From positions 51,646,001 through 51,710,000 of the forward strand of contig CM034546.1 of assembly GCA_020055645.1 (NCBI GenBank): 64,000 nucleotides of DNA, written 5' to 3'. The translations under genes were made by a program, and so were the position numbers. This stretch comes from Tomocerus qinae. Its lineage: Eukaryota > Arthropoda > Collembola > Entomobryomorpha > Tomoceridae. Positions 10,604 through 22,322 of the stretch are shown here, one piece after another. The notes beneath the pieces are model-generated. The model did no database searches. It worked only from the letters and a program-made list of their open reading frames with translations, and had not been told where the DNA came from. The first letter of the stretch is position 1. Every line of letters starts with the position of its first letter.

Positions 10604-13600
10604 GGATTCGGGCCCAGGAATAGTCAAATACGTTCAAATCTTGTAAAAATCAAATTTAACTTTATTACGTGGAATATAGAAGGTATGAAAAAATTAAGCT
10701 CTTTAAATAGTGATGAAAAGTGGGAGCTAATGCAAACATCTGCGGTAGGATTATGTGAAACTTGGGACGTAGTCCCTTCTAAATTACCTAGCTATTTAAG
10801 TCACTTTATTTGTATTAGTCAGCCAGCAACAAGGGAACATAACAAAGGTAGAGCTATAGGAGGTATCTCACTACTACTAAACAAAAATTTGACTAAGTTA
10901 ATAGAAATAATTGACATTGATCAATCTTGGATCTTATGTAAAGTGGAGTGTTTAGCCTCAAAAAAAATGTTACTATTGGGAATTGTCTACTTACATCAAA
11001 ATGATTGTCACAATAGTAATTTAATTAAATTAAATAATTTAATAGAGAACGTCTATTTGTGTCATTCTATTCCAGTAATCATCGGAGGAGACTTTAACGG
11101 CCGTGTCGGTTTGTATGACATCTCAGTAGACGAGTTACATTGCAAAGTTGGTAATCATACTAGATTATCCTGTGATCGGACAGTAAACTTTTATGGGAGC
11201 AACCTCATTCAGTTCATTGAGGATCACAGCTTGGTAATTGCCAATGGGAGATCAAAAAGCGATCCAAAAGGGGAGTTCACTTTTATTAACAAAAATGGCA
11301 AAAGTGTCATTGATTATATGTTATTAAATTATAAAGCGTGTGAATCCTTTGTAGATTTTAAGGTATTAAATTTCATTGAGTCATGTCATTTTCCTATAAA
11401 ACTTCAGCTAGGGGATATGCAAAATTCAAGCATTTGGAGGGAGAGCACTCTGAGTTGGAAACCGGAATCAGCTGATATGTATCGGAATATTATGATGGAA
11501 AAAGATATATCGAATTACGAAGAATTGAAAACGGCAATTCAGGACGCTGCAAAAAAATCAAAAATGGTGAAAAGAAGAAAAGTAGTACCTGATGCAACAT
11601 GGTTTGACTGGGAATGCAGGAAATTACTCTGGAAATGTCGTACACTGAATATAATTGCAAAAAAGCGGGGCTGGGCACCAGAAGCGAGAGTAAACTATTA
11701 TATTGCAAAGGCCGAATACACTAAAACACGAAAGTTAAAACAAAAAGACTTCTGGGATAGGAAAAGGAAAGATTTGGAAAATGCAAAGAAGCCAGATTTC
11801 TGGAAAGCCGTGAATTTGTTCAGAAAAGTGCCAACAATCCAGAATAACATTAGTGAAGAGAAGTGGATCAATTATTATAAGAAAGTGCTGCCGAGTAGGT
11901 CAACCGAAAGTACAATGTTCTATGACGCTGGACATGAAATCCTAACATCAGAATTCAGACTGGAAGAATTAACAGTGGCCATAAGAAACCTCCCAAACAA
12001 AAAAGCGGCGGGACCAGACCAAATAGCATATGAATTCATTAAATGCTTACCAGAGGATTATGTGGTGAAAATTTTGGATATTTTTAACAATATTCTAGAC
12101 TCGGAAGACCCTCCTAAGGACTGGGCGGAGTCAATTACTGTTATGCTGTTCAAAAAGGGAGACTCAGAAGATCCGGCCAATTATCGCCCAATAGCCCTTA
12201 TGAACTGTATAGCCAAACTTTTCTCGCAATTATTATGTACCAGATTACAGAAATGGTCAGAAATCACAGGTGTTCTTCCAGAAGCGCAAGGTGGCTTTAG
12301 GAAAGGCAGGGGATGCGAAGATCAAGTCTTTACCCGGAACAGTGCGGTACAGATTGGAACTAGAAATTCAAAAAAAGTCTATGCACTGTTCATAGATTTT
12401 GCCCGGGCTTTTCCAAGCATTAGTCACAAGATACTCTGGCCTCGACTTTTTCACCTGGGCATCTCCGGAAAATTCATCAGAATTTTGGAGAAAATTTATT
12501 CGCAAGCTTCGACGCAGATCCGACTGCCAGAAAAAGTAACCTCACCGATAGACATCACGGAGGGTCTGATGCAGGGGTGCTGCCTCTCGCCCCTCATCTT
12601 TAGCCTATATATTCACGACATTGAGGAGGAATTACAGAGAAAGGGGTGGAGAGGGGTGCCGATCAACGACAAATTCATGCTGCATATTCTGATTTATGCC
12701 GATGACACAATTGTATTGGCCGATAACAGATTAAGCCTGCAGCGGAAAATTAGGACACTTGAGTTATACTTCCGTAAATTAGAACTCGAAGTAAACATCG
12801 CCAAAACTAAAGTGCTCGTATTTAGAAGAGGAGGACCTTTGGAAAAGGGTCTAAATTTTACCTATAACGGGAAACCTCTGGAAATAGTCAATGAATATGT
12901 ATATCTGGGTGTGCCCTTTTCGTCATCAGGGAAATTTGCCAAGGCAGTTGGTTACTTCAAAAAGAAAGCTGCTATTGCTCAAAATGGGGTGTGCTCCGTT
13001 TTTACTAAGGGAAGACTTGCAGCGTTAGATTCCAAAGTTCGGCTCTTCGACTCAGTTGCTCTCTCTACATTGCTGTATTGCTGTCATATTTGGGGTTTGG
13101 AATATGTGGAGAAAATTGAAACATGTCAGACAAAATTCATACGTAAGGTGTTGGGAGTAAAAGCTACTGTGCCTAAATGCGTGGTAAGATTAGAAACAAA
13201 TAGAACTAAGCTATGGGTGTTGATTGCAAAACGATTACTATGCTTCCTACAAAAATTATTTGCAATGGATGATTATAGGTACGCAAAAAAATGCTTCGTG
13301 GTTCTTACTAAATTGGCGAATGCTGATACTGGTAGTAATTATAACTGGGTAAGCCAATGTAAAACGTTTACTGAGAAAATCGGCCTAGTAGATATTTGGG
13401 AGGATGACACGGGTAGACTGATAGCTAATGATTATGTGGAAATGTGTAATACACTAGTAAATAAAAGTAAGGAGGAGGATCTAATATCATTAGCAGGTTA
13501 TGACAATTACAAATATTTTGAACATTATGATGTTGTGAGACTAAATAGCCCGCAAGCCCATAAACTGTCTTTTTGGGATGGCAGGCTATTGAGTCAGTTG

Positions 13601-13744
13601 AGGCTGAATTGTGACATGTTGTCATATAAGAGTAAAATATTTATGTTTAAAGATTGTTTAGTGTGTGACTTATGTAATTTACAGCGACCAAATACCTTCT
13701 TCCATTTGCTGACTGAGTTACTAGAAAGGAAATTCAGAGTCTGA
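10604..13744 (+). CDS. Retrotransposon ORF2: APE endonuclease and reverse transcriptase
   Basis: The first ATG is at 10685 (1019 codons), but the frame is open from the ORF1 stop at 10603, and the expected endonuclease start motif FITWNIEG lies just before that ATG. The functional product therefore probably starts earlier, by readthrough, reinitiation or a non-AUG codon. Numbering from 10685: endonuclease GGDFNG at 134-139, SVIDYML at 207-213 and SCHFPI at 233-238 (SDH is usual). Reverse transcriptase follows: NYRPIALMNCIAK, a first catalytic Asp at 571 in FIDFARAF, MQGCCLSPL and YADD at 671-674. The C-terminus has CLVCDLC...H, a zinc-knuckle-like motif. No stops or frameshifts interrupt the domains. 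Confidence 0.93.
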   Translation, partial: GFGPRNSQIRSNLVKIKFNFITWNIEGMKKLSSLNSDEKWELMQTSAVGLCETWDVVPSKLPSYLSHFICISQPATREHNKGRAIGGISLLLNKNLTKLIEIIDIDQSWILCKVECLASKKMLLLGIVYLHQNDCHNSNLIKLNNLIENVYLCHSIPVIIGGDFNGRVGLYDISVDELHCKVGNHTRLSCDRTVNFYGSNLIQFIEDHSLVIANGRSKSDPKGEFTFINKNGKSVIDYMLLNYKACESFVDFKVLNFIESCHFPIKLQLGDMQNSSIWRESTLSWKPESADMYRNIMMEKDISNYEELKTAIQDAAKKSKMVKRRKVVPDATWFDWECRKLLWKCRTLNIIAKKRGWAPEARVNYYIAKAEYTKTRKLKQKDFWDRKRKDLENAKKPDFWKAVNLFRKVPTIQNNISEEKWINYYKKVLPSRSTESTMFYDAGHEILTSEFRLEELTVAIRNLPNKKAAGPDQIAYEFIKCLPEDYVVKILDIFNNILDSEDPPKDWAESITVMLFKKGDSEDPANYRPIALMNCIAKLFSQLLCTRLQKWSEITGVLPEAQGGFRKGRGCEDQVFTRNSAVQIGTRNSKKVYALFIDFARAFPSISHKILWPRLFHLGISGKFIRILEKIYSQASTQIRLPEKVTSPIDITEGLMQGCCLSPLIFSLYIHDIEEELQRKGWRGVPINDKFMLHILIYADDTIVLADNRLSLQRKIRTLELYFRKLELEVNIAKTKVLVFRRGGPLEKGLNFTYNGKPLEIVNEYVYLGVPFSSSGKFAKAVGYFKKKAAIAQNGVCSVFTKGRLAALDSKVRLFDSVALSTLLYCCHIWGLEYVEKIETCQTKFIRKVLGVKATVPKCVVRLETNRTKLWVLIAKRLLCFLQKLFAMDDYRYAKKCFVVLTKLANADTGSNYNWVSQCKTFTEKIGLVDIWEDDTGRLIANDYVEMCNTLVNKSKEEDLISLAGYDNYKYFEHYDVVRLNSPQAHKLSFWDGRLLSQLRLNCDMLSYKSKIFMFKDCLVCDLCNLQRPNTFFHLLTELLERKFRV

Positions 13745-14214
13745 TACCTAAAGATGTTCATTGTATGTATAAATTATTTGATAGTAGTAATATAGAAAAT
13801 ATAAAAATGTTATTGGCTTATGTTAAGACTGTACTCAATAGGATAAATTTTATTAATATCTTAGACCAAAATGAAACGTAATTGATTATGACAAGCTCCA
13901 AATATTTGTTTAAATAAATTAATACAGTAACAATTTGTAATGCATAGGATATTGTATAGGGGGATGGGTGCTTGAGGCTATATGTGCGGAGTGTAATAGC
14001 TTAACCAAAAGGTTGGTTAAGTTCTGATTCACCGGACGCCAAGGGGTGGAGGTATTCGGGTAGTAGAGGGATATGTTCCCTTGAAGGGATCAGTTGGTCG
14101 GCATATAGTTAGTGTACTTATTTCTACAATATCTGTATAATTATAAATTGTAACTTCTCTTTATATTCTATGGGCCAAGGCTCGTCGAGAATAAAATCAA
14201 TATTCATTCATTCA

Positions 14215-14229
14215 TACTATTACATTATT
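14215..14229. repeat. Right target-site duplication of the non-LTR element
   Basis: TACTATTACATTATT, identical to 9801-9815, immediately after the ATTCATTCATTCA tail. Confidence 0.93.
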
Positions 14230-14502
14230 TTTACATTACTAGTAACTAAATTGTACAGTGATATTAGTAATTAATACTTCACTACAACGTTTTTCCTTTC
14301 AGTTATCATGCGTTGCTGCACTTTTTATGTCAAAATATTCAAATTGAGCTCTTTATATACAAAGCTTCTTGGTAACTTGTTCCAAACTAATGCGGCAAAA
14401 TGCTTCGCAGATTCCTTTTTAGAGCTGTTCTACAATGACTAATATTACATATTGGCATTGCCCTTCTGGCCCATCTGGATGGTAAACCAACCCTCTGTAC
14501 CT

Positions 14503-17160
14503 TTATAGCCATAGTTTAAATTTTTCCATACAAATTTGATCGCATATACATCGTCTTTCCTTAACGCTAAATACATTACATTTTTCTAACATATCACACA
14601 CATTTAATTGATTACACTTTCTTTTTTTCTTACACTTATTCTTAAAACTATTCAACTTACACAATCTTAGATAGAAATAATTAACTATAAATCTACTTAT
14701 TTTATTATTTATTTTACATAATTGTAATTCAGTTTGAATTGACCTTACTAACAATCCATAATCTGCTATCGAAATTACAAATGAATGTATTAACATTTTT
14801 ATTACACCTATTGGTACCAATCTTTTTATTCTATATAGTCTACCTATTGCGCACTTTGATCTAGTATCATAATGATATTTGAATGAAAGCGTTGAAACAA
14901 AGTATTTTTCTAAATATTTAAATACATTTACTCTTTATAATCTATTATCATTTAGCATTACATTATCAAATTCTACTCCCGCTACTTTCAAATCATGGGA
15001 TTTATGAAATATCATGTACTGGATTTTTGGCAAGCTAACAATCAAGTAGTTTTTTCACACGATTCAAAAATTCGAGCTAAATTTTCATTAATTTTTTAAT
15101 CGCTGCATTTACAACTGTGTCACATGTCCATTAAACGACATCGTCCGCATACATGCAATAGTTAATGTCTATACATGTCATTTATATATAATGGAAACAG
15201 TAGCGGACCTAGTGACGAACCAGCTCTAGCGCCGGCTTGAAATATAAAAGTAGTCTTTGACAAATAATTACCATTTTTAATCATAAATGTTCGATTTGAC
15301 AAATGATTTTGTAATAATCTAAGCATGTATGGCTTCACTTTAAAATTGGCAATAAATTTTAAAATTAGATAATATAATTGACAGGTGTAAAAGGCCATGG
15401 TCAAATCTAAATAAACTGCCACTACTCTTCCACTCGTTTTGTCTAACCCTTCATATAAGCTCTGTGAGAACTTGTGTAGTGCATTCTCACATCCCCGTTT
15501 TTTCCTAAAGCCGAATTGAGTGTCGTTTAAAAATTCATCAACCATACTGGTTAACCTATTAAAAATAATTTTTTCAAATATATTTGCAAATAATGTCAAA
15601 TTTAACTACTGGTCTGTAATTTTTCACATCGAGAAAAGAGCCTTTTTTCTTATACAACGTTGTCAATACAGCACTTTTAAAGTAAGCAGGAATGTTGAAT
15701 ATCGTAAAAAGAATAGCAATTGGAATAGCAATCACATTATTGGTCTGTTTAAAAACTTTGACAGGGATATTAGTGAAAGATTTGCATCCCTTGCCAATTA
15801 CATCAGTTGATTTTACCACTTCGTCACTATTTACATCAAATTCTTTCTAATTATTGAACTTATCACAGTATTCATCCATACGCTGTTTAACGAGCTCATC
15901 ATATACCACATGTTTTTTATGATATAGTGCGCCGCGAATATATCACATAACATTTCATCATTCCCTATTACAGTACCATCGCTATCTACTAATCTACATA
16001 CTTTACTAGCATCTTTACTCTGAAGTTAGTTATTTCATCAATTATTTTCCATGTATTTTTTGATTTCACGTTTTCTTCCAGTTTCCTGACAAAGTACAAG
16101 CTCTTACATTTTCTAATAATGAACATTAATTACATAATTTTTCATTACTCTATACATTTTCCAACTACAAGACATTTTTATTCTAATAGCTTCTGTTTTG
16201 AAACTATCTCTAACGTTAGTTAACTCCTTAATACTGCTAGAAAACGTAGGGGCTTGTCTATTCTTACACCACTTTTTTCCTTCTGGTGCAAACCTATTTA
16301 CTACAATACAAGTAAACCTCAACATGCATGACTTAATTTCAAAAGGTATGCAATAATCATGTGCATTGGATGTTGGATTTCTAAAGATTAATAAACGTAA
16401 CAACATTTTGGTTGAATTTCAAATTATGCTAATTAATACTAATCCAGAGTGTAGTTAATTTTTTAATGTAATTTGTTTATTGGGTCTTCCTACCACACAT
16501 AGTGACTCACATATGTTGAAAAATTTATTGCTATATCTAAGACGGTGGTTATAACAGAATATTAATAATAGAACCCACAAAGTTCATACACGATGTTTCC
16601 GTGTCATCGACATCCAAATATTCATAATTTTGATTTAGAATTTCTTGAGACAGTATTTCCCAATCTACCATCTTATATCTTCTAGCAGTTTTCAGCGTAG
16701 GAGGCAGTTTGCTCTTTGGAGTTTTTCTAACTACGTATGTCATATTGTGATCCGACCCTACAAAAGGGAGTTGACCATATAAACTATAATTATCCTTATT
16801 AGATACATATATTATATGACGTATAAGCAAAGAAGAAATCTGAGTAACCCTTGTTGGTTTATCAACTATCTGAAGCAAATCAAATTCCGTGTATATTTCT
16901 TTGAGCTTTGCCACATCATCATTTTTCTCTGACAAATCATAATTTATATCACCCATAATTACGATTTCATTATTAAAGTATCTTAAGCCTTGCAAAAGAT
17001 TACAGAAGAAATCACGAAACTCGCGGTTTTAGGACAAATTGGGGTAACTATAAATTGTAGCAACTAGTATTGGTGCAAGTCCATCTCTTCTAATTAATAC
17101 CACTTTATAATGGATTTCCATATTTTTTGTTAGCTTTTCCCATTTCCTCATCCAGAATTT
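14503..17160 (-). pseudogene. Decayed non-LTR retrotransposon (jockey/CR1-like), minus strand
   Basis: Pieces of one element lie in the expected order on the minus strand. The endonuclease (about 17140-16549) has IVIMGDINYDL, VDKPTRVTQ and GSDHNMTYVV. A linker (16406-16113) has RFAPEGKKWCKNRQAPTFS. Reverse transcriptase (15819-15162) has KSAVLTTLYKKKG, QFGFRKKRGCENAL, VAVYLDLTMAF and SSLGPLLFPLYINDM. YADD is encoded at 15140-15151 in a shifted frame followed by a stop, and a thumb/C-terminal part (14820-14503) has VIKMLIHSFVISIADYGLL. Stops (for example after YPNLS near 17035) and several frame changes make it non-functional. It is a different family from the intact element next to it and clearly older. 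It ends about 400 bp before the start of arrestin gene B. Confidence 0.9.
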
Positions 17161-17560
17161 GGTATTGATGAGATTCTCAGAACTTTATATCCCTACTCTC
17201 TAGATAAGCGGAAAGAAGCATTCAGCTGTTTTTTTCCTCCCACTATGCATTCCATTCTCAACTATGTGCGTCTGCACACTGAGAGTTTGAATGTCCAGTT
17301 CTGTCGGAACTTATGATTGAATGCACTACTTCGTTCTATAATTATTATAAATACTTTGATATTTAATCGTGGTACAAAATCATTTTATAAAAATAACGAT
17401 TCTTTTATTTGGTAATTATTATTCAGTATAATTTTCTCCTTTTTCAGACTTAGGTATCGTGGAGACTGACGAAGTTAAAAAACATTGACTTTCGTGAAAT
17501 CAGTAGCAAAAGGGAGTTTTTCCTGTTCTCAACAAACAATACGTATAGTTAACCGTAACT

Positions 17561-19975
17561 ATGACTATAAAACAATTTTACATTGAGCTGGAAAATCCAA
17601 TTCGTTCATTTTCCCCCGGGCAATCTATCACTGGACGAATAATTGTCGAATCATTTGGAGATACAAACATTCAAGGTAGTTCATAATTAAATATTATTAA
17701 CAACTCATTTTCAAATAAAAGTTAATTAAATAAAAGTATCTATTTTTACAAGGAATTAGAATTGACTTTATCGGCGAAGCTTCTGTTTACTGGACAGAGA
17801 AATCCGCTGGTGACAATCGGCGTTCAGACACCTACTCATCTTCGGAGCAGTATTTCCATTGCAAAGTTAATGTTGCAGGTTATCACAATATTCATGAAAT
17901 AATTTAAATGAGGTAAATCGTCGCCGAATAATCTTCATGTTAAGTAACGATATGACTGTCAATGCTGGGAAAATAAACTAAGTAATTATTAAGGAATTAA
18001 GTAATCACTTTTATTGTTTGATATTTGAATAAAAATTAAATTTTTGTAAGGCTTTTCAAGAACTCTTTATAAACTAGAAAATAATTAAATTTGCTTTCTG
18101 TTGGGTCTGAAGCTAAAATTGAAGACTAAAATAATATAATACCCCGTTATAAAATAAAATTTTTGATTGCCAATGAAAATTAAAAATATAGTGAAGATAT
18201 TTACGCGTCCTAACATCCTATTAAGATGTAATATAATAATATAACGTTTCACATTATAATGAATGATTTCCAAGATATTATGCCACTGGTTAATTTCTAA
18301 GTTGTACCAATTTTCGATTTAAACATTAAAATCTATTTCAAATTTTCAGGCGGTCACGAGCCAGTTACGAATGGTCACCATGCATATCCATTTGCGTTTA
18401 CATTGCCCTCACCATTGCCCACTTCATTTAATGGACCTCATGGAAAGATTTACTATTACATGGAAGCAAAACTAAAACAATCTTGGAAATTTGACCGAAA
18501 AGCAATGGTACCATTCACTGTCAATTCGGTTGTAGATCTGAATAGGTATGAACATACACAATTGCCAGTGGAGCTTAGGAAACAGAAAAACATTTGCTGT
18601 TTGTGCTGCCGAAGTGGCCCGGTTGGGTTTGTGCTCAAAATGGAAAGAAAGGGCTACGTTCCTGGCGAATATATTGATATTGAGTCAGAGATTTATAATC
18701 AGAGTACAAGAAAAGTTCAAAAAATTGACCTCAAACTTTACCAGGTGAGTACAAACGATAAAATTGCTTGATTGCTTGAAGTACCTAATCCAAAAATACG
18801 AAAATTAAGAAATTAAAACTTTATGGTATTTAATTAAATCTAATTATTGCTATAGACAACTCACTACCGTGCGACAACAAAAACCAGGTCGGAGACTAAA
18901 TTCTTATGCGTTGCAACTGGACCCTGTGTTGAGAGAGGCGATAGTAAGGCATGGGTTGGTCGAGTATTACAGATACCACCTGTGCCACCTTCAACAATGG
19001 GGGAATGCCAGATTATAGATGTGGAGTATTCGTTAAAGGTTAATTAAGATACTTTTAATAACAAATTACGAATGTTAATGTCAATTAAGTAGTTATCTAA
19101 AAGAAAACATTTGCGACATGACATAATTAACTCTGTCAAGTCAGAGACAAAGTAATCCCAATATTTAAATTCCAAGAGATTTTTGAAGCCTGATTTAAAT
19201 TAAAGTTTTGACTTCAGTAATCGTATTCCATATAGCTATTGTCTGTATAAATTGGTAGCTACTTAGCAATTACTTGTAGTAGTTAATGTACTCAAAAAAT
19301 TAAGAAAGGTTAATATGCGATATGTAATTACTGTAAGTCTAAACTTTCCGTTGGGCATCATGATCCTTGAGTACATGGAATTCTTTTACTAATAACAGGT
19401 GGAAATGCATCTATCTGGTCCTAGTGTAAATTTAAAAGGGTACATATCATTAATCATTGGGACGATTCCTTTGGGAACAACTTTCTCCGGGATTCAATCT
19501 CAAGCAAATGAAAACCAAATGCAGGGAAACCAGTCTAATTTCACCGGTCAATATCCTTCTAGCGATGGCCAGCCACCTACTTATAAACATGCTGCAGTAG
19601 GTTATCCACTTCCGTCTGCGCCTGGTTTTGAAGACTATCCAGATTTACGTAAGCCAATATTAAATCACTATTATTGCTAGAATCTTGTCTCAGAACGGAA
19701 AACCAAAAATTATATTTCCATTTTCAACTGAAATAATTAATGAAGGTAATTAACCTTCTGACCACATTAACGAAATTCAATGCTTATAAATTGTTGTCAC
19801 AAGGACTTCAGTTATGCATCTTAAACTAACATCATGGTAGCCTAACCTCTAATATAAATTCGTCCAAGTCACCATTATAATTTTTTTTAAATATTTAGCT
19901 CCACCGACTAATGCCGAAGCAATGTCAGTTCAGCCTGCGGCGGTAGCTGTAGAAGAAAATATTGCAAGACCATGA
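17561..19975 (+). CDS. Alpha-arrestin (ARRDC-like) gene B, six exons
   Basis: Exons 17561-17675, 17753-17878, 18350-18744, 18856-19038, 19399-19648 and 19899-19975; all introns are GT-AG and phases fit, giving 381 codons. The start matches gene C (M-T-I-x-Q-F-Y-I-E-L). The N-terminal arrestin fold has NPIRSFSPGQSITGRIIV, then GPHGKIYYYMEA, ICCLCCRSGPVGF, GYVPGEYIDIE and, in the C-terminal fold, LQIPPVPPSTMGECQIID. Alpha-arrestins are cytosolic or endosomal adaptors that link membrane proteins to Nedd4-family ubiquitin ligases through PPxY motifs. Here the usual exon-6 motif reads PPTN and translation stops 20 codons later, while exon 5 has a PPTY at residues 332-335. After the stop, codons for the ancestral ending (NYEPKYIT) survive out of frame, so the tail was lost by a small frame change. 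Confidence 0.9.
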
Positions 19976-20570
19976 AATGCGACTGTAAAGGACGAAAATT
20001 CTACTGCCATGAATTACGAACCAAAATATATCACATAATATGGGTGGAGCGGGTGGACATAGGGTACTACCTATTAACACAGTGGATTAAAACCAACGTG
20101 TCAATGATTGTAACTTGTAACTATTGTGTAACGCTGGAGGTGTAAGTGTAAATGATAGTAAAGTAGGTATATGGCATAGGCGGAATTGTAAATACTAACT
20201 TATGGGTAGGGTTTTCAGGGTAAATAGAAAAAGGTTTTTTGTCAATAAAAAGAAAGCTTTTAGAAACTAGTCTAATGGTCTATACCAAGAAGTAACTGGG
20301 TCAATAAAAAAAGTACGAAAGTCAATAGATCGAGTAAATTAGTCAATACGTAGAATGACTTTTATTTAGCTAATATTAGAACCTTTGTGCTATCTCTTTT
20401 GGACCTACTATGGCCTGCATACGTGCAGGCATAATAGGTCTTAATCATACTTCCTACTAGTTCTTACCTTATGAACTTCTTTTCAATGATAGATAAGAGG
20501 CTATCTATACTAATGAATTTCTTATTTGTATTTCATTTGTGTTGAGGCTGTCTGAGCTGATTGTTAGTTA

Positions 20571-20638
20571 CTATTATTGTTTGAATTTAGACAACTACCT
20601 ATCGAGCCACAACAAAATCCAGGTCGGACACAAAATTG
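20571..20638 (+). pseudogene. Alpha-arrestin relic D: start of exon 4
   Basis: ATTATTGTTTGAATTTAG (acceptor) is followed by ~50 bp of exon 4, almost identical to copy A (6613 onward), then breaks off into unrelated tandem repeat. The downstream block known from copy A follows at 20.79-21.92 kb, so this is a third-generation copy whose middle was lost. Confidence 0.88.
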
Positions 20639-20659
20639 TTGAACACAAACCTAACTCCT

Positions 20660-20790
20660 GATACATTGGTTTGTTACATTGTCGCGGTCATGATAAAATG
20701 GTTTGTTACTTTGTCTCAGCCATGATAAAATGGTTTGTTACTTTGTAACAGTCATGATGAAATGGCTTGTTACGTTGTAATATTAGGCAG
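20660..20790. repeat. ~34-bp tandem repeat (GGTTTGTTACTTTGT / CATGATAAAAT)
   Basis: Three to four copies of a unit containing CATGATAAAATGGTTTGTTAC and ending in TTGTAATATTAGGCAGACGATA. The same units appear in reverse complement at 43975-44110 beside the foldback satellite and as a short piece at 51545-51600, so this is a dispersed repeat family. Confidence 0.85.
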
Positions 20791-21915
20791 ACGATATTAT
20801 ACTCACACAACAACACTATCCTAAAACAGTTATTGTCGTTATTAAGCAGAGCCGACTTGAATTTTAAAGAAGTATATATAATATCCGGTTTGACTGGACT
20901 TCCCGACCCGGTAGACTATTGCTTACATTTAAAATGCTTTGTCCGGCTCGGTCCCATGGAAATGTTAAGTGACAGTGACGTCATAGTTAAAACATAATTT
21001 TCAGCCATGGAAACAACTTTTGACATGTAGAACAAATAACATAATATGAGTGGTGATTGAATATTTTTGCCCTGAAATATTGAAATGGTGTGTTAAAAGG
21101 CCTTAACTAATGTCATTTTAATGATATTTATAATATAATCATAATCTAATAACGTGACCTGTAAGTAATGATACAGATGAGTTTCCTTTTGGCTAAAAAT
21201 ATAAGTCATTTCAAGTTACAGTTGCAGATTACATACCCAAAATGTTCCATGTTGTCTCATTCTTATCCGAACTGACCGTCCCCTCAGAGGCTGCCATGCC
21301 GTCCTCTCAAAACCTAGGCTATGAGGGAACCCTCTCGTAGCCTAGGCTGTCACGGTGAAACCCCATGTCCTCTCATGGCCTACGACATATATACACTACC
21401 ATATCAGGACGGAATCAGAAATACTTTGTACACTTGTACATACCTGAAGTCATAATGCGGTATTTGTTGTCGGTATTGTTCCGCATGATGGTTAGAAGGT
21501 AGTATTAGGTAGCTACCTAATACCTATCGCTAGGTCTAGCGAAGATAAATTATATTCATACGTGCTGTGTCAAGGAGTGTCGTAGTTCTTGGAAAATGTG
21601 TCTTAAATCTTAGGTTGAATTGTATTAGTGATTAGTGATACTGCACCATAGAGAATGAGCTTTCCAATTTCCAATAACCTATTTTATTTGTCTGTACTGT
21701 GTACAGATAAAATATTATTTATGTATGACTGTATGACTACAAAAACTTTAAAACTGTTAGTAAGCTTGATATGGTCAGTAGTCAGTGGCCATTAGTCAAA
21801 GATAAAAATAATAAATGTCCACGGGAGATTTGGGGGACTTATTATTGTTAATATATATCCCTTCAACAAAGTCAATTTTTCTATAGAGTTATCTGATGTA
21901 GTAAAACTCGAATTT
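20790..21915. repeat. Downstream block paralogous to 8.04-8.68 kb
   Basis: See the matching block at 8040-8675. It includes an additional ~500 bp (about 20905-21430) missing from the other copy. That segment holds a GC-richer palindromic stretch near 21312-21350, where CCTAGGCTATGAGGG is roughly complementary to CCCTCTCGTAGCCTAGG. No gene is recognised. Confidence 0.83.
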
Positions 21916-22322
21916 TGCATACAACCAAACAATATCAGAATCTTGTGTGGCATTTAAGCCCATTAGTAATTCTAGTCATTCTATTCTACTATTTTGTAAT
22001 TAATGCATCTAAATGGCATTATTGGTTCTCTTTTTAATTCAATGTGCAACATCACAAAACATTTTACACACTATTTCACAATATAATAGAAGTTTTTATT
22101 TAGTAATTGTAATATACGGTACATATAAAAGTGATACAGATTCTATAACATTAAAAACTCGGTGCAAAAATAAATACGGATTGCAAAATGTCAATTAATG
22201 AATTGGGGATGGGAATTCTTCCCCTACAATTGATACTTGTATGACAATTACATTTAGGTATCCATCTCACTTTTATTCCCACCGTTCTTCTCTTAAACTT
22301 CAAAATGAAATATATTAATAGA

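Larger units (their letters stand above)
9816..14214 (+). mobile_element. Complete two-ORF non-LTR retrotransposon (LINE)
   Basis: Starts GAAAGGAGCGCGCGGG, carries a short 98-nt 5' UTR, ORF1 (9914-10603), ORF2 (to 13744), a ~470-bp 3' UTR, and ends in a short ATTCATTCATTCA tail rather than poly(A). Perfect 15-bp target-site duplications flank it. ORF2 encodes an APE-type endonuclease followed by reverse transcriptase, so insertion would be by target-primed reverse transcription. Full length, intact frames and perfect duplications mean a recent insertion. I cannot assign the clade safely by eye: the APE-RT layout, a C-terminal CCHC-like knuckle and the ATTC tail fit the I/R1/L1-like side. Confidence 0.92.
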
